Shown piece by piece: positions 28,570-38,702 of a DNA stretch of 64,000 nucleotides. Every line of letters starts with the position of its first letter. Position 1 is the stretch's first letter. The position numbers and the translations under genes were made by a program. This stretch comes from Desulfuromonas versatilis. GTDB lineage: Bacteria > Desulfobacterota > Desulfuromonadia > Desulfuromonadales > NIT-T3. The notes beneath the pieces are model-generated. The model was given only the letters and a program-made list of their open reading frames with translations. It did no database searches and was not told where the DNA came from. Location of the stretch: assembly GCF_019704135.1 (NCBI RefSeq), contig NZ_AP024355.1:2102001-2166000 (forward strand), written 5' to 3'.

Positions 28570-28774
28570 GGCTCTCCGTGGCGCCTGATGATGAATGGAC
28601 AGGCGGACCCACCAGGGCCGCCTGTTTTTTTTGCGTGCATGCGAGACAGATGCATGGCGAATATGTACTTTGCCCAGGAGGCCCTGCCGCGCTGCCGCAG
28701 CTGGCAGGCAAACGGCCGATTTTGCAGGGGTTTCCCTTCCGGGGGGCGGGTTGGTCCTTAGCCGCCTGAGGCGG

Positions 28775-28924
28775 ATGTTTCAAGCGCGCAACGGCAGTTT
28801 TTCCCTCTCCCTGCGGTTCGCCGGGGCGCTGCTCACCCTCACCCTGGAACGGAATACAGCCGACCAGTCGCTCGAGGAAGCCCTTGTCGAGGCCGGAGCC
28901 AGGAACAAAACCTCCGGGGTTTAG
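28775..28924 (+). CDS. possible 49-residue hypothetical protein
   Basis: An open frame from ATG 28775 (M-F-Q-A-R-N-G-S-F-S-L-S-L) to 28924 with a GAGG three bases from the start, which is too close for a good site. The stop is followed by a terminator, which is the main reason to mention it. The frame runs open upstream to 28595 but that part looks non-coding. Apart from this, 28570-29008 has no gene. Confidence 0.25.
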   Translation: MFQARNGSFSLSLRFAGALLTLTLERNTADQSLEEALVEAGARNKTSGV

Positions 28925-28940
28925 GTCATCTTCTTTGAAT

Positions 28941-28979
28941 AAACGACAGCCCCGGGCTGGAAAAGGGGCTGCCGTTTTG
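28941..28979 (+). terminator. terminator before tRNA-Val
   Basis: A long stem, ACGACAGCCCC...GGGGCTGCCGT with one mismatch, is followed by TTTT. It isolates the tRNA from upstream transcripts. Confidence 0.65.
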
Positions 28980-29008
28980 GAGTGAGCCGCGATCCGCCGC
29001 ATTTTGTG

Positions 29009-29037
29009 TTGACATCCCGCAAGCTAATTGTTATATA
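29009..29037 (+). promoter_or_regulatory. promoter of tRNA-Val
   Basis: A consensus TTGACA (29009-29014), a 17-base spacer and TATATA (29032-29037), 19 bases before the tRNA. It is the best sigma-70 match in the window. Confidence 0.85.
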
Positions 29038-29056
29038 AGCGGTCCGTTCCAACGAC

Positions 29057-29131
29057 GGGCGTTTAGCTCAGCGGGAGAGCACTGCCTTCACACGGCAGGG
29101 GTCACTGGTTCAATCCCAGTAACGCCCACCA
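29057..29131 (+). tRNA. tRNA-Val (anticodon CAC)
   Basis: 75 bases. The acceptor GGGCGTT pairs with AACGCCC, the D-arm contains AGCTCAGCGGGAGAGC, the anticodon stem CTGCC/GGCAG encloses TTCACAC with anticodon CAC (reads GUG), the T-arm is CTGG-TTCAATC-CCAG and the CCA end is encoded. Confidence 0.97.
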
Positions 29132-29139
29132 GAAAAATC

Positions 29140-29170
29140 AAGGGGTCAGCCGACAGGCTGACCCCTTTTC
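29140..29170 (+). terminator. terminator after tRNA-Val
   Basis: A 12-bp perfect stem (AAGGGGTCAGCC with GGCTGACCCCTT, loop GACA) ends in TTTTC-TTTTT. Confidence 0.88.
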
Positions 29171-29219
29171 TTTTTCCCCGGTTCCGTTCAGTTGCGTTTT
29201 CCACCCTTGAGCGAAGCGC

Positions 29220-30011
29220 TCAATCGCGGGTGGAGCCGCGCCCGCTGCCGATCCCCCGCTTGCTGGTCTTGATGAACTCCACCATCCTGGCCACGTCGTC
29301 GGTTATCTCGCCGTCCTGCTCGAGATAGTTGAGGGCCTTGCCCAGCCCGAAGCCGGAGCGGAAGATGATCTTGAAGGCTTCCTTGACGGTCCGAATCCGC
29401 TCTTCGCTGAAACCGTTGCGCTTGAGGCCCACCAGGTTGAGAGCGCGGATCCAGTTGGTGCCGTCGTTGAGGCAGTAGGGGGGGATGTCCTTGGAGGTGT
29501 TGGAGCCGCCGCGCATCATGGCGAAGTCACCGATGCGCACGAACTGGTGGACCTGGCAGTTGCCGGAAATGATGACCCGGTTGCCTACCTCCACGTGGCC
29601 GGCGAGCAGGGCTCCGTTGACCAGGATGACGTGGTTGCCGATGACGCAGTTGTGCGCCACGTGGCTGTTGACCATGAAGTAGTTGTTGTTGCCGATCACG
29701 GTGCGGGTGCCGGGGCGGTTGCCGCGATGCACGGTGAACCCCTCCCGCATTACGTTGCCGTCGCCGATGATGGTGTAGGCCTCCTCGCCATGATAGCCGA
29801 GGTCCTGGGGATCATGGCCGATCACCGCGCCGGGGTAGACGAGGTTGTTGTTGCCGAGGGTTGTCCAGCGCCCGATGTGCGCACCGGGCATGATGCGGCT
29901 GCCCTGGCCGATAACGACGTCGGCGTCGACAAAAGCCTGGGCTCCTACCTGGACGTCCTCGGCCAGGCGCGCGCCCGGGTCAACGAATGCCGAAGGATGA
30001 ATGGTGGCCAT
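29220..30011 (-). CDS. lpxA: acyl-ACP:UDP-GlcNAc O-acyltransferase (LpxA family)
   Basis: First enzyme of lipid A synthesis, a trimeric left-handed beta-helix. About 263 residues from ATG 30011 (GGAGG just upstream). Hexapeptide repeats run through residues 1-190. The catalytic histidine block reads V-N-S-H-V-A-H-N-C, followed by G-N-C-Q-V-H-Q-F and P-P-Y-C-L. A C-terminal helical domain begins with G-L-K-R-N-G-F. It is alone here, not next to lpxD, fabZ or lpxB as usual, so it may be a second copy; that cannot be judged from this window. Confidence 0.88.
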   Translation of the reverse strand: MATIHPSAFVDPGARLAEDVQVGAQAFVDADVVIGQGSRIMPGAHIGRWTTLGNNNLVYPGAVIGHDPQDLGYHGEEAYTIIGDGNVMREGFTVHRGNRPGTRTVIGNNNYFMVNSHVAHNCVIGNHVILVNGALLAGHVEVGNRVIISGNCQVHQFVRIGDFAMMRGGSNTSKDIPPYCLNDGTNWIRALNLVGLKRNGFSEERIRTVKEAFKIIFRSGFGLGKALNYLEQDGEITDDVARMVEFIKTSKRGIGSGRGSTRD

Positions 30012-30246
30012 GTTTCCTCCAGAGGGAAGGGGATTTTCCCACATATTGCCTTAAGGGCGGTCTCAGCTCAAGGGGATTGTTGGGCCGGGGCGGCAGGGGC
30101 AAATGCGGCGGACCTTGACCTGGGGGCGCCACTGTGGTAGGAATTTTCAGCATCTGGCGACCAGGCGGAGCCGGTCGAGGAGGGTTTCTCGCGGGGCTGG
30201 CGAACCGCCTCCCGAGGCCTCCAGGCTACCGGAAAATTTGGATTTT

Positions 30247-30843
30247 ATGGGAAAGCTCGAGGATATCTTCGAAATCGTCGACGAAGAGGACCGGGTCATC
30301 GGGCGGGCCCCGCGCTCACGCTGCCATGGCGACCCGTCCCTGGTTCACCGCGTCGCCCACGTTCTGGTGTTCAACCGCAGCGGTTCGCTGCTGCTGCAGA
30401 AGCGCAGCCTGACCAAGGACGTGCAGCCCGGTCGCTGGGACACCAGCGTCGGCGGCCATCTCGACCCGGGGGAATCCTACCTCCAGGCCGCCCGTCGCGA
30501 GATGACGGAAGAACTGGGCATCGAAGGGGTGGCGTTGACCTTTCTCTATTACTCGAAGGTTCGCAACGATTTCGAATCCGAGAACGTGGCCACCTATCTG
30601 GCGCTGTTCGAAGGCCCGATCCGCCATGCCGCCAGCGAGATCGACGAGGTTCGCTTCTGGAGCGCGGACGAGATCGCCGCAGACCTCGGCACGGGAATGT
30701 TCACCCCCAATTTCGAGCAGGAATGGGCCATGTTTCTGGAGTGGAGCCAGCGCTATCCTGCACGCAAGGGGAGCGGGCTTGGTCTGTGCGCCGGAGAAAG
30801 GTTCCCTGACCTGTTCAGGGAGTTGGGCGAAGCGGATGAATGA
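30247..30843 (+). CDS. Nudix hydrolase
   Basis: 198 residues. The complete Nudix box G-G-H-L-D-P-G-E-S-Y...R-R-E-M-T-E-E-L-G-I spans about residues 78-100. The N-terminal V-D-E-E-D-R-V-I-G-R-A and H-R-V-A-H-V-L-V-F resemble the YfcD/isopentenyl-diphosphate-isomerase-like branch of the superfamily. ATG 30247 is chosen at the start of similarity; no strong ribosome site is seen. The substrate is unknown. Confidence 0.85.
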   Translation: MGKLEDIFEIVDEEDRVIGRAPRSRCHGDPSLVHRVAHVLVFNRSGSLLLQKRSLTKDVQPGRWDTSVGGHLDPGESYLQAARREMTEELGIEGVALTFLYYSKVRNDFESENVATYLALFEGPIRHAASEIDEVRFWSADEIAADLGTGMFTPNFEQEWAMFLEWSQRYPARKGSGLGLCAGERFPDLFRELGEADE

Positions 30844-31501
<658 letters not shown>

Positions 31502-31612
31502 TACCCGACCGCCGGGATCGGCGGTCTTTCCTGTTTCGGCTGGGCTTGTCCGTCCTGAGGGTGGGACGGACAATACTTTATACCGTTTTAAATCAAAAGG
31601 AGATCCTAAGTG

Positions 31613-33022
31613 ATGACACCGAAAGACGTTGTGGCTTTTGCTGCGGAAAACAAATGCCAGATGGTGGACTACAAGTTCCTCGACTTCGTCGGGATCTGGC
31701 AGCATTTTTCCACCCCGATCAGCGAGTTCAGTGAGGAGATCTTCGAAGAAGGCGTAGGCTTCGACGGTTCCTCGATTCGCGGTTGGCAGCCCATCCACAA
31801 CAGCGACATGCTGATCATGCCCGATGCGCTGACCGCCAAGGTCGATCCCTTCGTCCAGGTTCCGACCCTGAGCCTGATCTGCAACATTATCGATCCCATC
31901 ACCCGCGAAGGGTACACCCGCGACCCCCGGTTCGTGGCCAAGAAGGCTGAGGCTTACCTCAAGTCCACCGGCATCGCCGACACCGCCTACTTCGGGCCGG
32001 AGCCCGAGTTTTTCATCTTCGACGACGTTCGTTACGCCTCCAGCGCCAACGAGTCGTTCTACTCCGTAGACTCCAGCGAAGGCATCTGGAACACCGGCCG
32101 CGAAGAGTTCCCCAACCTCGGCTACAAGCCCCGCCACAAGGAAGGCTACTTCCCCTGCGCCCCGACCGACTCGCTGATCGACCTGCGTAACGAGATGGTT
32201 CAGGTGCTGCAGAGCGTCGGCATGCGCATCGAGGCTTCTCACCACGAAGTCGCCACCGGCGGCCAGTGCGAAATCGACATGCGGTTCGACTCGCTGGTGA
32301 GCATGGGCGACACCCTGCAGTGGTTCAAGTACATCATCAAGAACGTCGCCATCCGCAACGGCAAGACCGTCACCTTCATGCCCAAGCCCCTTTACGGGGA
32401 CAACGGCTCGGGCATGCACTGCCACCAGTCGCTGTGGAAGGACGGCCAGAACCTGTTTGCCGGCGACGGCTACGGCGGCCTCTCCAAGATGGCCATGTAC
32501 TACATCGGCGGCATCATGAAGCACGCCAAGGCCCTGTGCGCCTTCACCAACCCCAGCACCAACTCCTACAAGCGCCTGGTGCCCGGCTTCGAGGCCCCGG
32601 TAAACCTGGCCTACTCGAACCGCAACCGCTCGGCTTCGCTGCGTATTCCCGTGACCAACAACCCCAAGTCGAAGCGCGTCGAGTACCGTACTCCCGACCC
32701 CTCCTGCAACGGCTACCTGGCCTTCTCGGCCATGCTGATGGCCGGCCTCGACGGGATCGAGAACAAGATCGATCCGGGCGAGCCTCTGGACAAGGACATC
32801 TACGGGCTTTCCCCCGAAGAGCTCAAGGACATCCCCAACGTCGCCGGCACCCTGCAGGAAGCTCTCGAGGCCCTGCGCGAGGACCACGCCTTCCTGCTCA
32901 AGGGTGACGTCTTCACCGAAGACCTCATCGAGAAGTGGATCGAGTACAAGACCGAGGCCGAAGTCAACCCGGTCCGCATGCGCCCGGTTCCCCTCGAGTT
33001 CGCCCTGTACTTCGACTGCTAA
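31613..33022 (+). CDS. glnA: glutamine synthetase, type I
   Basis: Makes glutamine from glutamate, ammonia and ATP; forms a dodecamer. 469 residues as in E. coli. Motifs: F-D-G-S-S-I-R-G-W near residue 50, [29 protein letters not shown] and N-R-S-A-S-L-R-I-P. The adenylylation tyrosine region reads D-I-Y-G-L-S-P-E-E, so control by an adenylyltransferase is possible. ATG 31613 is favoured over the overlapping GTG 31610. Confidence 0.98.
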   Translation: MTPKDVVAFAAENKCQMVDYKFLDFVGIWQHFSTPISEFSEEIFEEGVGFDGSSIRGWQPIHNSDMLIMPDALTAKVDPFVQVPTLSLICNIIDPITREGYTRDPRFVAKKAEAYLKSTGIADTAYFGPEPEFFIFDDVRYASSANESFYSVDSSEGIWNTGREEFPNLGYKPRHKEGYFPCAPTDSLIDLRNEMVQVLQSVGMRIEASHHEVATGGQCEIDMRFDSLVSMGDTLQWFKYIIKNVAIRNGKTVTFMPKPLYGDNGSGMHCHQSLWKDGQNLFAGDGYGGLSKMAMYYIGGIMKHAKALCAFTNPSTNSYKRLVPGFEAPVNLAYSNRNRSASLRIPVTNNPKSKRVEYRTPDPSCNGYLAFSAMLMAGLDGIENKIDPGEPLDKDIYGLSPEELKDIPNVAGTLQEALEALREDHAFLLKGDVFTEDLIEKWIEYKTEAEVNPVRMRPVPLEFALYFDC

Positions 33023-33045
33023 GTCGAATTCGCAGTTTGCAAGAC

Positions 33046-33080
33046 AAAAAAAGCCCCCGGTTTCGCCGGGGGCTTTTTTT
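33046..33080 (+). terminator. terminator after glnA
   Basis: AAAAAAAGCCCCCGG-TTTCG-CCGGGGGCTTTTTTT, a textbook hairpin 24 bases after the glnA stop, also usable from the other strand. Confidence 0.92.
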
Positions 33081-33083
33081 CGG

Positions 33084-33246
33084 GGGCGCAAAATTTTGCG
33101 CCCTTGGGGGCGGGGGATGGGCGCAAAATTTTGCGCCCCTACGGTGGGCAACGTCGGCCCGGGGTGCGATGGATGGGCGCAATATTTTGCGCCCCTACGG
33201 TGGGCCCCACCGACCCGGGGGGGGGGGGCGAAGAATCGCGCCCCTA
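33084..33246. repeat. cluster of 20-base palindromes and a G12 run at the thrC 3' end
   Basis: Two copies of the perfect palindrome GGGCGCAAAATTTTGCGCCC (33084-33103, 33119-33138) and one copy with a single change (33175-33194). A decayed fourth copy, GGGGCGAAGAATCGCGCCCC, runs into the thrC stop codon. Copies 2 and 3 share the tail CTACGGTGGGC and a leading GAT. A run of 12 G (33217-33228) lies between copies 3 and 4. It resembles a dispersed palindromic (REP-like) repeat family. Confidence 0.8.
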
Positions 33247-34632
33247 CAGGGCGTTTTGGGCGAGGTAATCCTTGACGGCCTGGGTTTCGGCTTCGATGAC
33301 CTCGCAGCGCTTGGGCCGGTCCTCGATCCCTTCGAGGGAGGCGGGACGCTGCGGTTCGCGGCCGATGGCCTGGCGGACGGCATCGGCGAACTTGGCGGGG
33401 TGGGCGGTCGCCAGGCAGACCACCGGCGCTTCTCCGCCGGCGAGGGCCTTGGCGGCCTTGACGCCTACCGCGGTGTGCGGGTCGAGGACGTAACCGGTCG
33501 CGGCGTGGAAGTCGCGGATGGTCTCCACGGTCTGGGTTTTGTTCACCGTCAAGGCAAGGAAATCCTCCCCGACCCGGGCCCGTTCGGCGTCAGCGAATTC
33601 GAGTCGCCCTTGCTTGCGGAAGTCTTCCATGGCCTGGGCGACGCGATCCGGGTTCTGTTGGTAGAGGTAGAACAGGTAGCGTTCGAAATTGCTGGCGACC
33701 TGGATGTCCATGGAGGGCGAAAGGGTCTCGGTCACTTGGCCGACGGAGTAGTCGCCGTCGCGAACGAAGCGGCTGAGGATGTTGTTCTCGTTGGTGGCCA
33801 GGATCAGGCGGCGGATAGGCAGGCCCATGCGCTTGGCGATGTAGCCGGCAAAAATGTCGCCGAAATTTCCGGTGGGGACCGAGAAGTAGATCTCCCGGCA
33901 GCCGGTCTCCCGCCGGACCCGGCCGTAGGCGTAGAAATAGTAGACCACCTGGGCCAGCACCCGCGCCCAGTTGATGGAATTGACCGCCCCCAGGGAATAG
34001 CGGCTTTTGAATTCCAGGTCGCCGAAGGCCTCCTTGACGATGCTCTGGCCGTCGTCGAAGGTGCCGCGCACCGCCAGGTTGAAGACGTTGGGGTCGGTCA
34101 CCGTGGTCATCTGCAGTTCCTGGATCGGCGAAACCCGGCCATGGGGGTGGAGAATGAAGATGTTGATGTTCTGCTTCCCCCGCACCCCGTAGATGGCGGC
34201 GCTGCCGGTATCGCCCGAGGTCGCGCCGAGGATGTTCATCTTTTCCCCGCGCTCCTTGAGCAGGTACTCGAACAGGTTGCCGAGAAACTGCAGGGCCACG
34301 TCCTTGAAGGCCAGGGTCGGGCCGTGGAAGAGTTCGAGAATATAGACGCCGTCCTGATGCACCACCGGGGTCACCTCGGGGTGGGTGAAGCTCTGGTAGG
34401 ATCGCTCGATGAGGTTTTTCAGGTTCGCTGCCGGAATGTCGTCGACGAAACGGGAGAAGACCTGAAAGGCGAGCTCCGGATAGGCGAGTTGGCCCAGGGC
34501 TTCGACATCCCCCGGGGTCAGGGTCGGGATGGACTCGGGGAGCAGCAGGCCGCCGTCGTCGGCAAGTCCCATCATGACGGCGTCCTTGAAGGAAAGGCCT
34601 CTTACCTTGCCCCGGGTGCTATGGTAGCGCAT
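33244..34632 (-). CDS. thrC: threonine synthase
   Basis: PLP enzyme converting O-phosphohomoserine to threonine. About 462 residues from ATG 34632 (AAGGAG nine bases upstream); the 19 upstream in-frame codons are not family-like. The N-terminal M-R-Y-H-S-T-R-G, the PLP lysine in L-A-F-K-D-V, G-A-T-S-G-D-T-G-S-A and S-V-P-T-G-N-F-G-D are seen. The palindrome cluster reaches its stop codon. Homoserine kinase, which feeds it, is not found in classical form here. Confidence 0.96.
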   Translation of the reverse strand: MRYHSTRGKVRGLSFKDAVMMGLADDGGLLLPESIPTLTPGDVEALGQLAYPELAFQVFSRFVDDIPAANLKNLIERSYQSFTHPEVTPVVHQDGVYILELFHGPTLAFKDVALQFLGNLFEYLLKERGEKMNILGATSGDTGSAAIYGVRGKQNINIFILHPHGRVSPIQELQMTTVTDPNVFNLAVRGTFDDGQSIVKEAFGDLEFKSRYSLGAVNSINWARVLAQVVYYFYAYGRVRRETGCREIYFSVPTGNFGDIFAGYIAKRMGLPIRRLILATNENNILSRFVRDGDYSVGQVTETLSPSMDIQVASNFERYLFYLYQQNPDRVAQAMEDFRKQGRLEFADAERARVGEDFLALTVNKTQTVETIRDFHAATGYVLDPHTAVGVKAAKALAGGEAPVVCLATAHPAKFADAVRQAIGREPQRPASLEGIEDRPKRCEVIEAETQAVKDYLAQNAL

Positions 34633-34734
34633 GGTTGAAAACTCCTTGATGTTGGGATCTTGCCCGAAGTCGTGCCCTGGGCTTTGCAACGGGCGTGCAT
34701 TTTATCAGGAATGGGCCGGGCAGGGAAGGGGAAG

Positions 34735-34767
34735 ATAAAAAAAGGGGGAGCGCGAAGGCTCCCCCTT
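34735..34767 (-). terminator. terminator after maeB
   Basis: On the minus strand, AAGGGGGAGC-CTTCGC-GCTCCCCCTT is followed by TTTTTAT. Confidence 0.85.
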
Positions 34768-34797
34768 GGATGGTTCCGTTTATTCCTGGGTCCGGGC

Positions 34798-37056
34798 TCA
34801 GCCCTTGACCTCCTGGGCGTCGACCACGGCCACGGCGGCCATGTTGACGATGTCGGTCACGTCGTCGCCGCGCTGCATGACATGCACCGGCTTTTTCATC
34901 CCCATCAGGATCGGGCCGACGGACTCGGCGCCGCCCAGTTTGTTGAGCAGCTTGTAGCAGATGTTACCCGACTGTAGATCGGGGAAGATGAAGACGTTGG
35001 CGTCCCCCTTGAGCCTGGAGAAGGGATATTGCTTGGCGATCAGCTCGGGATCCAGGGCGACGTTGGCCTGCATCTCGCCCTCGACGATCAGCTCGGGGGC
35101 CCATTCCTTGACCAGGGTCGTGGCCCGCTTGACGTTAAGGGTCAGGGGATGCTCGGCGCTGCCGAAGTTGGAGAAGGAGAGCATCGCCACCTTCGGCTCA
35201 ACGTCGAAGTGCTTGGCCTTCTTGGCAGTGAGGATGGCGGTTTCGGCCAGCTCTTCGGCGGTCGGCTCGATGGTCACCGTGGTGTCGGAGAAGAAGACGG
35301 CTTCTTTCTTGGTGACCATCATGTACATGCCGTGAACCTTCGAGAGACCGTCCTCCTTGCCGATGATTTCCAGGGCGGGACGGATGGTTTCGGGGTAGTG
35401 GTGGTTGATTCCCGAGAGCAGCGAGTCGGCATCGCCCTTCTGCACCATCATGGCGCCGTAGTAGTTGCGGTTCTTGCGGATCAGGCGCTTGGCCTCGGTC
35501 AGTGTGACCCCCTTGCGCTGGCGCATGGCAAACAGTTCCTGGGCGTAGCCGTCACCCATGGGGCTCTTCATCGGGTCGATGATCTGCACTTCGCCGAGAT
35601 CGACGCCGAGCTCGCGGATGCGCCCCTCGATCTCCTCCCGGTCGCCGAGCAGAATCGGTTTGGCGATCCCTTCATCGACTAGGATAGCCGCGGCGCGCAG
35701 GACCTTGTCCTCTTCGCCCTCGGGGAAGACCACCCGTTTGGGATTGGCCTTGGCCTTGTTGATCAGGCCGCGCATGATCTCCTTGGAGCGGCCCTGCAGC
35801 GCCTCGAGGGACTCCTTGTATTTCTCCATGTTCTCGATGGGGCGGCGGGCAACGCCACTGTCCATGGCCGCCTGGGCGACGGCGGGAGCCACGTGCAGCA
35901 GTACCCGGGGGTCAAACGGTTTGGGGATCAGGTATTCGCGGCCGAACTTGATCTCTTCGCCGCCGTAGGCGCGGCGCACCGAGTCGGGTACGTCCTGCTT
36001 GGCCAGGTTGGCCAGGGCCTGGACCGCCGCCATTTTCATCTGGTCGTTGATGGCGCTGGCGTGGGTGTCGAGCGCCCCGCGGAACAGGAAGGGGAAGCAC
36101 AGCACGTTGTTGACCTGGTTGTTGTAGTCGCTGCGCCCGGTGCCGATGATGACGTCTTCGCGCACCTGCTTGGCTTCATCGGGGGTGATTTCCGGGTCGG
36201 GATTGGCCATGGCGAAGATGATCGGGTTGGCGGCCATCGAACGGACCATCTCCGGGGTGACCGCGCCTTTGGCGGAGACACCGAAGAAGACGTCGCAGTC
36301 CACCATGGCTTCTTCCAGGGAGCGGGCCGCGGTGTCATTGGCCAGGCGCTCCTTGTACTCGTTCATCCCCGAGGTGCGCCCCTTGTAGATGACCCCTTTG
36401 GTGTCGCAAAGGTACATGTTTTCCGGGCGAGCACCCAGGGTCAGGGCCATGTTGGCGCAGGCGATGCCGGCGGCGCCGGCGCCGTTGACGACGATTTTAA
36501 CATCCTCGATCTTTTTGCCGATGATCTCCAGGGCGTTGAGCAGGCCGGCGTTGGCGATGATTGCGGTGCCGTGCTGGTCGTCGTGGAAGACCGGGATGTT
36601 CATGATCTCCTTGAGCTTTTCCTCGATGTAGAAGCACTCGGGACCCTTGATGTCTTCGAGGTTGATGCCGCCGAAGGTCGGCTCGAGCAGCTTGACGGTG
36701 CGGATCAGCTCATCCGAATCCTTGGTGTCGAGTTCGATGTCGAAAACGTCGATGTCCGCGAAGCGCTTGAAGAGAACCCCCTTGCCCTCCATGACCGGCT
36801 TGCCGGCCAGGGCGCCGATGTCCCCCAGGCCCAGAACGGCGGTACCGTTGGAGACGACGGCGACCAGATTCCCCTTGGCGGTATACTTGTAGGCGTCGTT
36901 GGGGTTTTTCTCGATTTCCAGGCAAGGCTCCGCCACCCCGGGGCTGTATGCCAGCGAAAGGTCACGGCTGGTGGCGCAGGGTTTCGTGGTGATGACCTCG
37001 ATCTTGCCCTTGCGGCCCATGCTGTGGTAGTCAAGGGCGTCTTGACGTTTGGACAT
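34798..37056 (-). CDS. maeB: NADP-type malic enzyme with C-terminal phosphotransacetylase domain
   Basis: Oxidative decarboxylation of malate to pyruvate. 752 residues in two parts: the malic enzyme (about 1-410) with Y-S-P-G-V-A-E-P-C, the catalytic lysine region [18 protein letters not shown] and the Rossmann G-A-G-A-A-G-I; then a phosphotransacetylase-like domain (about 425-752) with [11 protein letters not shown]. In other bacteria the second domain is regulatory and responds to acetyl-CoA. GGAGG precedes ATG 37056. Confidence 0.95.
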   Translation of the reverse strand: MSKRQDALDYHSMGRKGKIEVITTKPCATSRDLSLAYSPGVAEPCLEIEKNPNDAYKYTAKGNLVAVVSNGTAVLGLGDIGALAGKPVMEGKGVLFKRFADIDVFDIELDTKDSDELIRTVKLLEPTFGGINLEDIKGPECFYIEEKLKEIMNIPVFHDDQHGTAIIANAGLLNALEIIGKKIEDVKIVVNGAGAAGIACANMALTLGARPENMYLCDTKGVIYKGRTSGMNEYKERLANDTAARSLEEAMVDCDVFFGVSAKGAVTPEMVRSMAANPIIFAMANPDPEITPDEAKQVREDVIIGTGRSDYNNQVNNVLCFPFLFRGALDTHASAINDQMKMAAVQALANLAKQDVPDSVRRAYGGEEIKFGREYLIPKPFDPRVLLHVAPAVAQAAMDSGVARRPIENMEKYKESLEALQGRSKEIMRGLINKAKANPKRVVFPEGEEDKVLRAAAILVDEGIAKPILLGDREEIEGRIRELGVDLGEVQIIDPMKSPMGDGYAQELFAMRQRKGVTLTEAKRLIRKNRNYYGAMMVQKGDADSLLSGINHHYPETIRPALEIIGKEDGLSKVHGMYMMVTKKEAVFFSDTTVTIEPTAEELAETAILTAKKAKHFDVEPKVAMLSFSNFGSAEHPLTLNVKRATTLVKEWAPELIVEGEMQANVALDPELIAKQYPFSRLKGDANVFIFPDLQSGNICYKLLNKLGGAESVGPILMGMKKPVHVMQRGDDVTDIVNMAAVAVVDAQEVKG

Positions 37057-37554
37057 GATTTCCTATCCTCCCTGAGAGTAGAGTGTTTTACTCAGCCTAA
37101 AGAAATGCCCTTTTTGAAAAAAGGGCCGGGATAAAACTGCCTGTTTTTGTATTGAAAAGATAAGTCGGTCCCGTGGCCGTGCCTGCTCCGGGTTTTAATA
37201 ACAATAAATCGAACCATAGCTCTACCCGATGCGGGCTGTCAAGCGGGAATTACATTGTTTTACCCGGTGCGAAGCCGGCGGAGGCTTTCTGAAATCAGGT
37301 GTTAAAGCAACGGCAATGCCAAGGAGGGGGTTTGTATACATAATCAAAAAAATACCGTTAGATTTCGGCAGGTCAAGGATGGCGGGGAAAAATCGGCTCG
37401 CTTTTTAAATCCGGTGAAAAATGGACGACTGGCGATCCGAATGGCCGAATTTGGCCAGCCCGACCCCGCCCCGGCCATCGATCCGAATTTGCATTGACAG
37501 GGCACTGGTGCTGGGGGATAGTGGGGCAGGACCGCCCGGTTGCGGGGAATTTTC
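37057..37554. other. 498-base divergent intergenic region
   Basis: Separates maeB (minus) from the phosphodiesterase gene (plus). The only clear element is the promoter at 37494-37522. A/T-rich patches at 37190-37215 and 37335-37360 could hold the maeB promoter, but no good hexamer pair was found. No gene seen. Confidence 0.6.
37494..37522 (+). promoter_or_regulatory. promoter of the phosphodiesterase gene
   Basis: Perfect TTGACA (37494-37499), a 17-base spacer and GATAGT (37517-37522), 32 bases before ATG 37555. Confidence 0.65.
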
Positions 37555-38052
37555 ATGGTAAAAATAGGCGTTTTTTCCGATACCCATTTCAGCAGTTACT
37601 ACAGGGCCCATGACCTCATTCGCCATTGGCTGGAGGGTTGGCTGGGCGACTGCGATATGATATTGCATGCCGGAGACATGGTGGACCCGGCGATCCTGGA
37701 TGCCTTCGCCGGACGGAGCGTGCATGCGGTGCGGGGCAACATGGACCCGCCCGTGGCAGGCATCCCGGACCGGAAAATCATCCAGGTCGAGGGCTTTCGC
37801 ATCGGGCTCGTGCATGGCTGGGGCTCCCCACAGGGGATCGAGGAGCGGGTAATCAAGGCCTTCGAGGGCGAGGCCCTCGACTGCCTGGTGTATGGTCACA
37901 GCCACCAGCCGGCTTGCCATTATCGGGGCCGATTGCTGCTCTTCAATCCGGGCAGCCCCACCGACCGGCGCTGGGCCCCCTTTCATTCGCTGGGGATCCT
38001 GTCAGTGGGGCAGGAGATCCGGGGGGAGATCATTCACCTCGATGAGGAATAG
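37555..38052 (+). CDS. YfcE/MJ0936-family metallophosphodiesterase
   Basis: 165 residues, calcineurin-like fold. Metal-binding motifs in order: F-S-D-T-H near residue 7, H-A-G-D-M-V-D near 40, R-G-N-M-D near 64, and G-H-S-H-Q-P near 118, then N-P-G-S-P. Relatives cleave phosphodiesters with manganese in vitro; the natural substrate is generally unclear. ATG 37555 follows GGGGAA. Confidence 0.9.
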   Translation: MVKIGVFSDTHFSSYYRAHDLIRHWLEGWLGDCDMILHAGDMVDPAILDAFAGRSVHAVRGNMDPPVAGIPDRKIIQVEGFRIGLVHGWGSPQGIEERVIKAFEGEALDCLVYGHSHQPACHYRGRLLLFNPGSPTDRRWAPFHSLGILSVGQEIRGEIIHLDEE

Positions 38053-38127
38053 GCGGGCCCGCCCCCCGGCTCAGATCCGGGGTGGCTAGAGCCGCCAGAT
38101 GCCAACTCGAAACCGATGGGAAGACTC

Positions 38128-38622
38128 ATGAAGCATCTCTGGGCGCCCTGGCGCATGGAATATATACAGGGAGACGGATCGCCCGAGGCAGGTTGCATCT
38201 TCTGCGTCCGCGATCTGGCGGGCGAGGACGAGAAGCGGCTGATCCTGGCCCGCGGCGAGCACGCCTTCGTCATCATGAACAAGTTCCCCTATACCAACGG
38301 GCACCTCATGGTGGCGCCCTACCGCCACACGGCCGAGTTGGGGGAACTGAGCGAGGCCGAGATCCTCGAGATGCACCGCATGCTGGCCTTCAGCCAGCGG
38401 GCGCTCACCCAGTGCATGGCCCCCCAGGGCTTCAACATCGGCCTGAACCTCGGGCGCACGGCCGGCGCCGGAATCGAGGACCATCTTCATATGCACCTGG
38501 TGCCGCGCTGGAACGGCGATACCAATTTCATGCCGGTATTCGCCGACGTGCGAGTCATTCCCCAGCATCTCGAAGCCACCTATCGACATCTCTCCCGGTG
38601 TTTCTCCAGTTGGGGAACCTGA
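38128..38622 (+). CDS. HIT-family hydrolase/phosphorylase
   Basis: 164 residues. The histidine triad reads H-L-H-M-H-L-V-P-R-W near residue 118. The N-terminal L-W-A-P-W-R-M-E-Y-I and C-I-F-C are typical of the Ap4A-phosphorylase-like HIT branch. ATG 38128 is preferred over ATG 38116 because GGAAGA lies just before it and the family usually begins here. Likely cleaves dinucleoside polyphosphates or adenylylated compounds. Confidence 0.88.
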   Translation: MKHLWAPWRMEYIQGDGSPEAGCIFCVRDLAGEDEKRLILARGEHAFVIMNKFPYTNGHLMVAPYRHTAELGELSEAEILEMHRMLAFSQRALTQCMAPQGFNIGLNLGRTAGAGIEDHLHMHLVPRWNGDTNFMPVFADVRVIPQHLEATYRHLSRCFSSWGT

Positions 38623-38702
38623 GGCCTCAGCCTGTATTTTTTCGCCGACTTGTGATACCCTCCGCCTGAATTTCACCGACCTGAGAAAGGAAAGTAGCGC
38701 AC

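Noticed and set aside
28595-28774. Upstream part of a 109-codon frame before tRNA-Val
   Set aside because: Arg/Ala-rich without structure; only the last 49 codons are even plausible.
33084-33194. Short palindromes as a CRISPR array
   Set aside because: The units are perfect palindromes with irregular spacing of 15 and 36 bases and no cas genes; they fit an intergenic repeat element instead.
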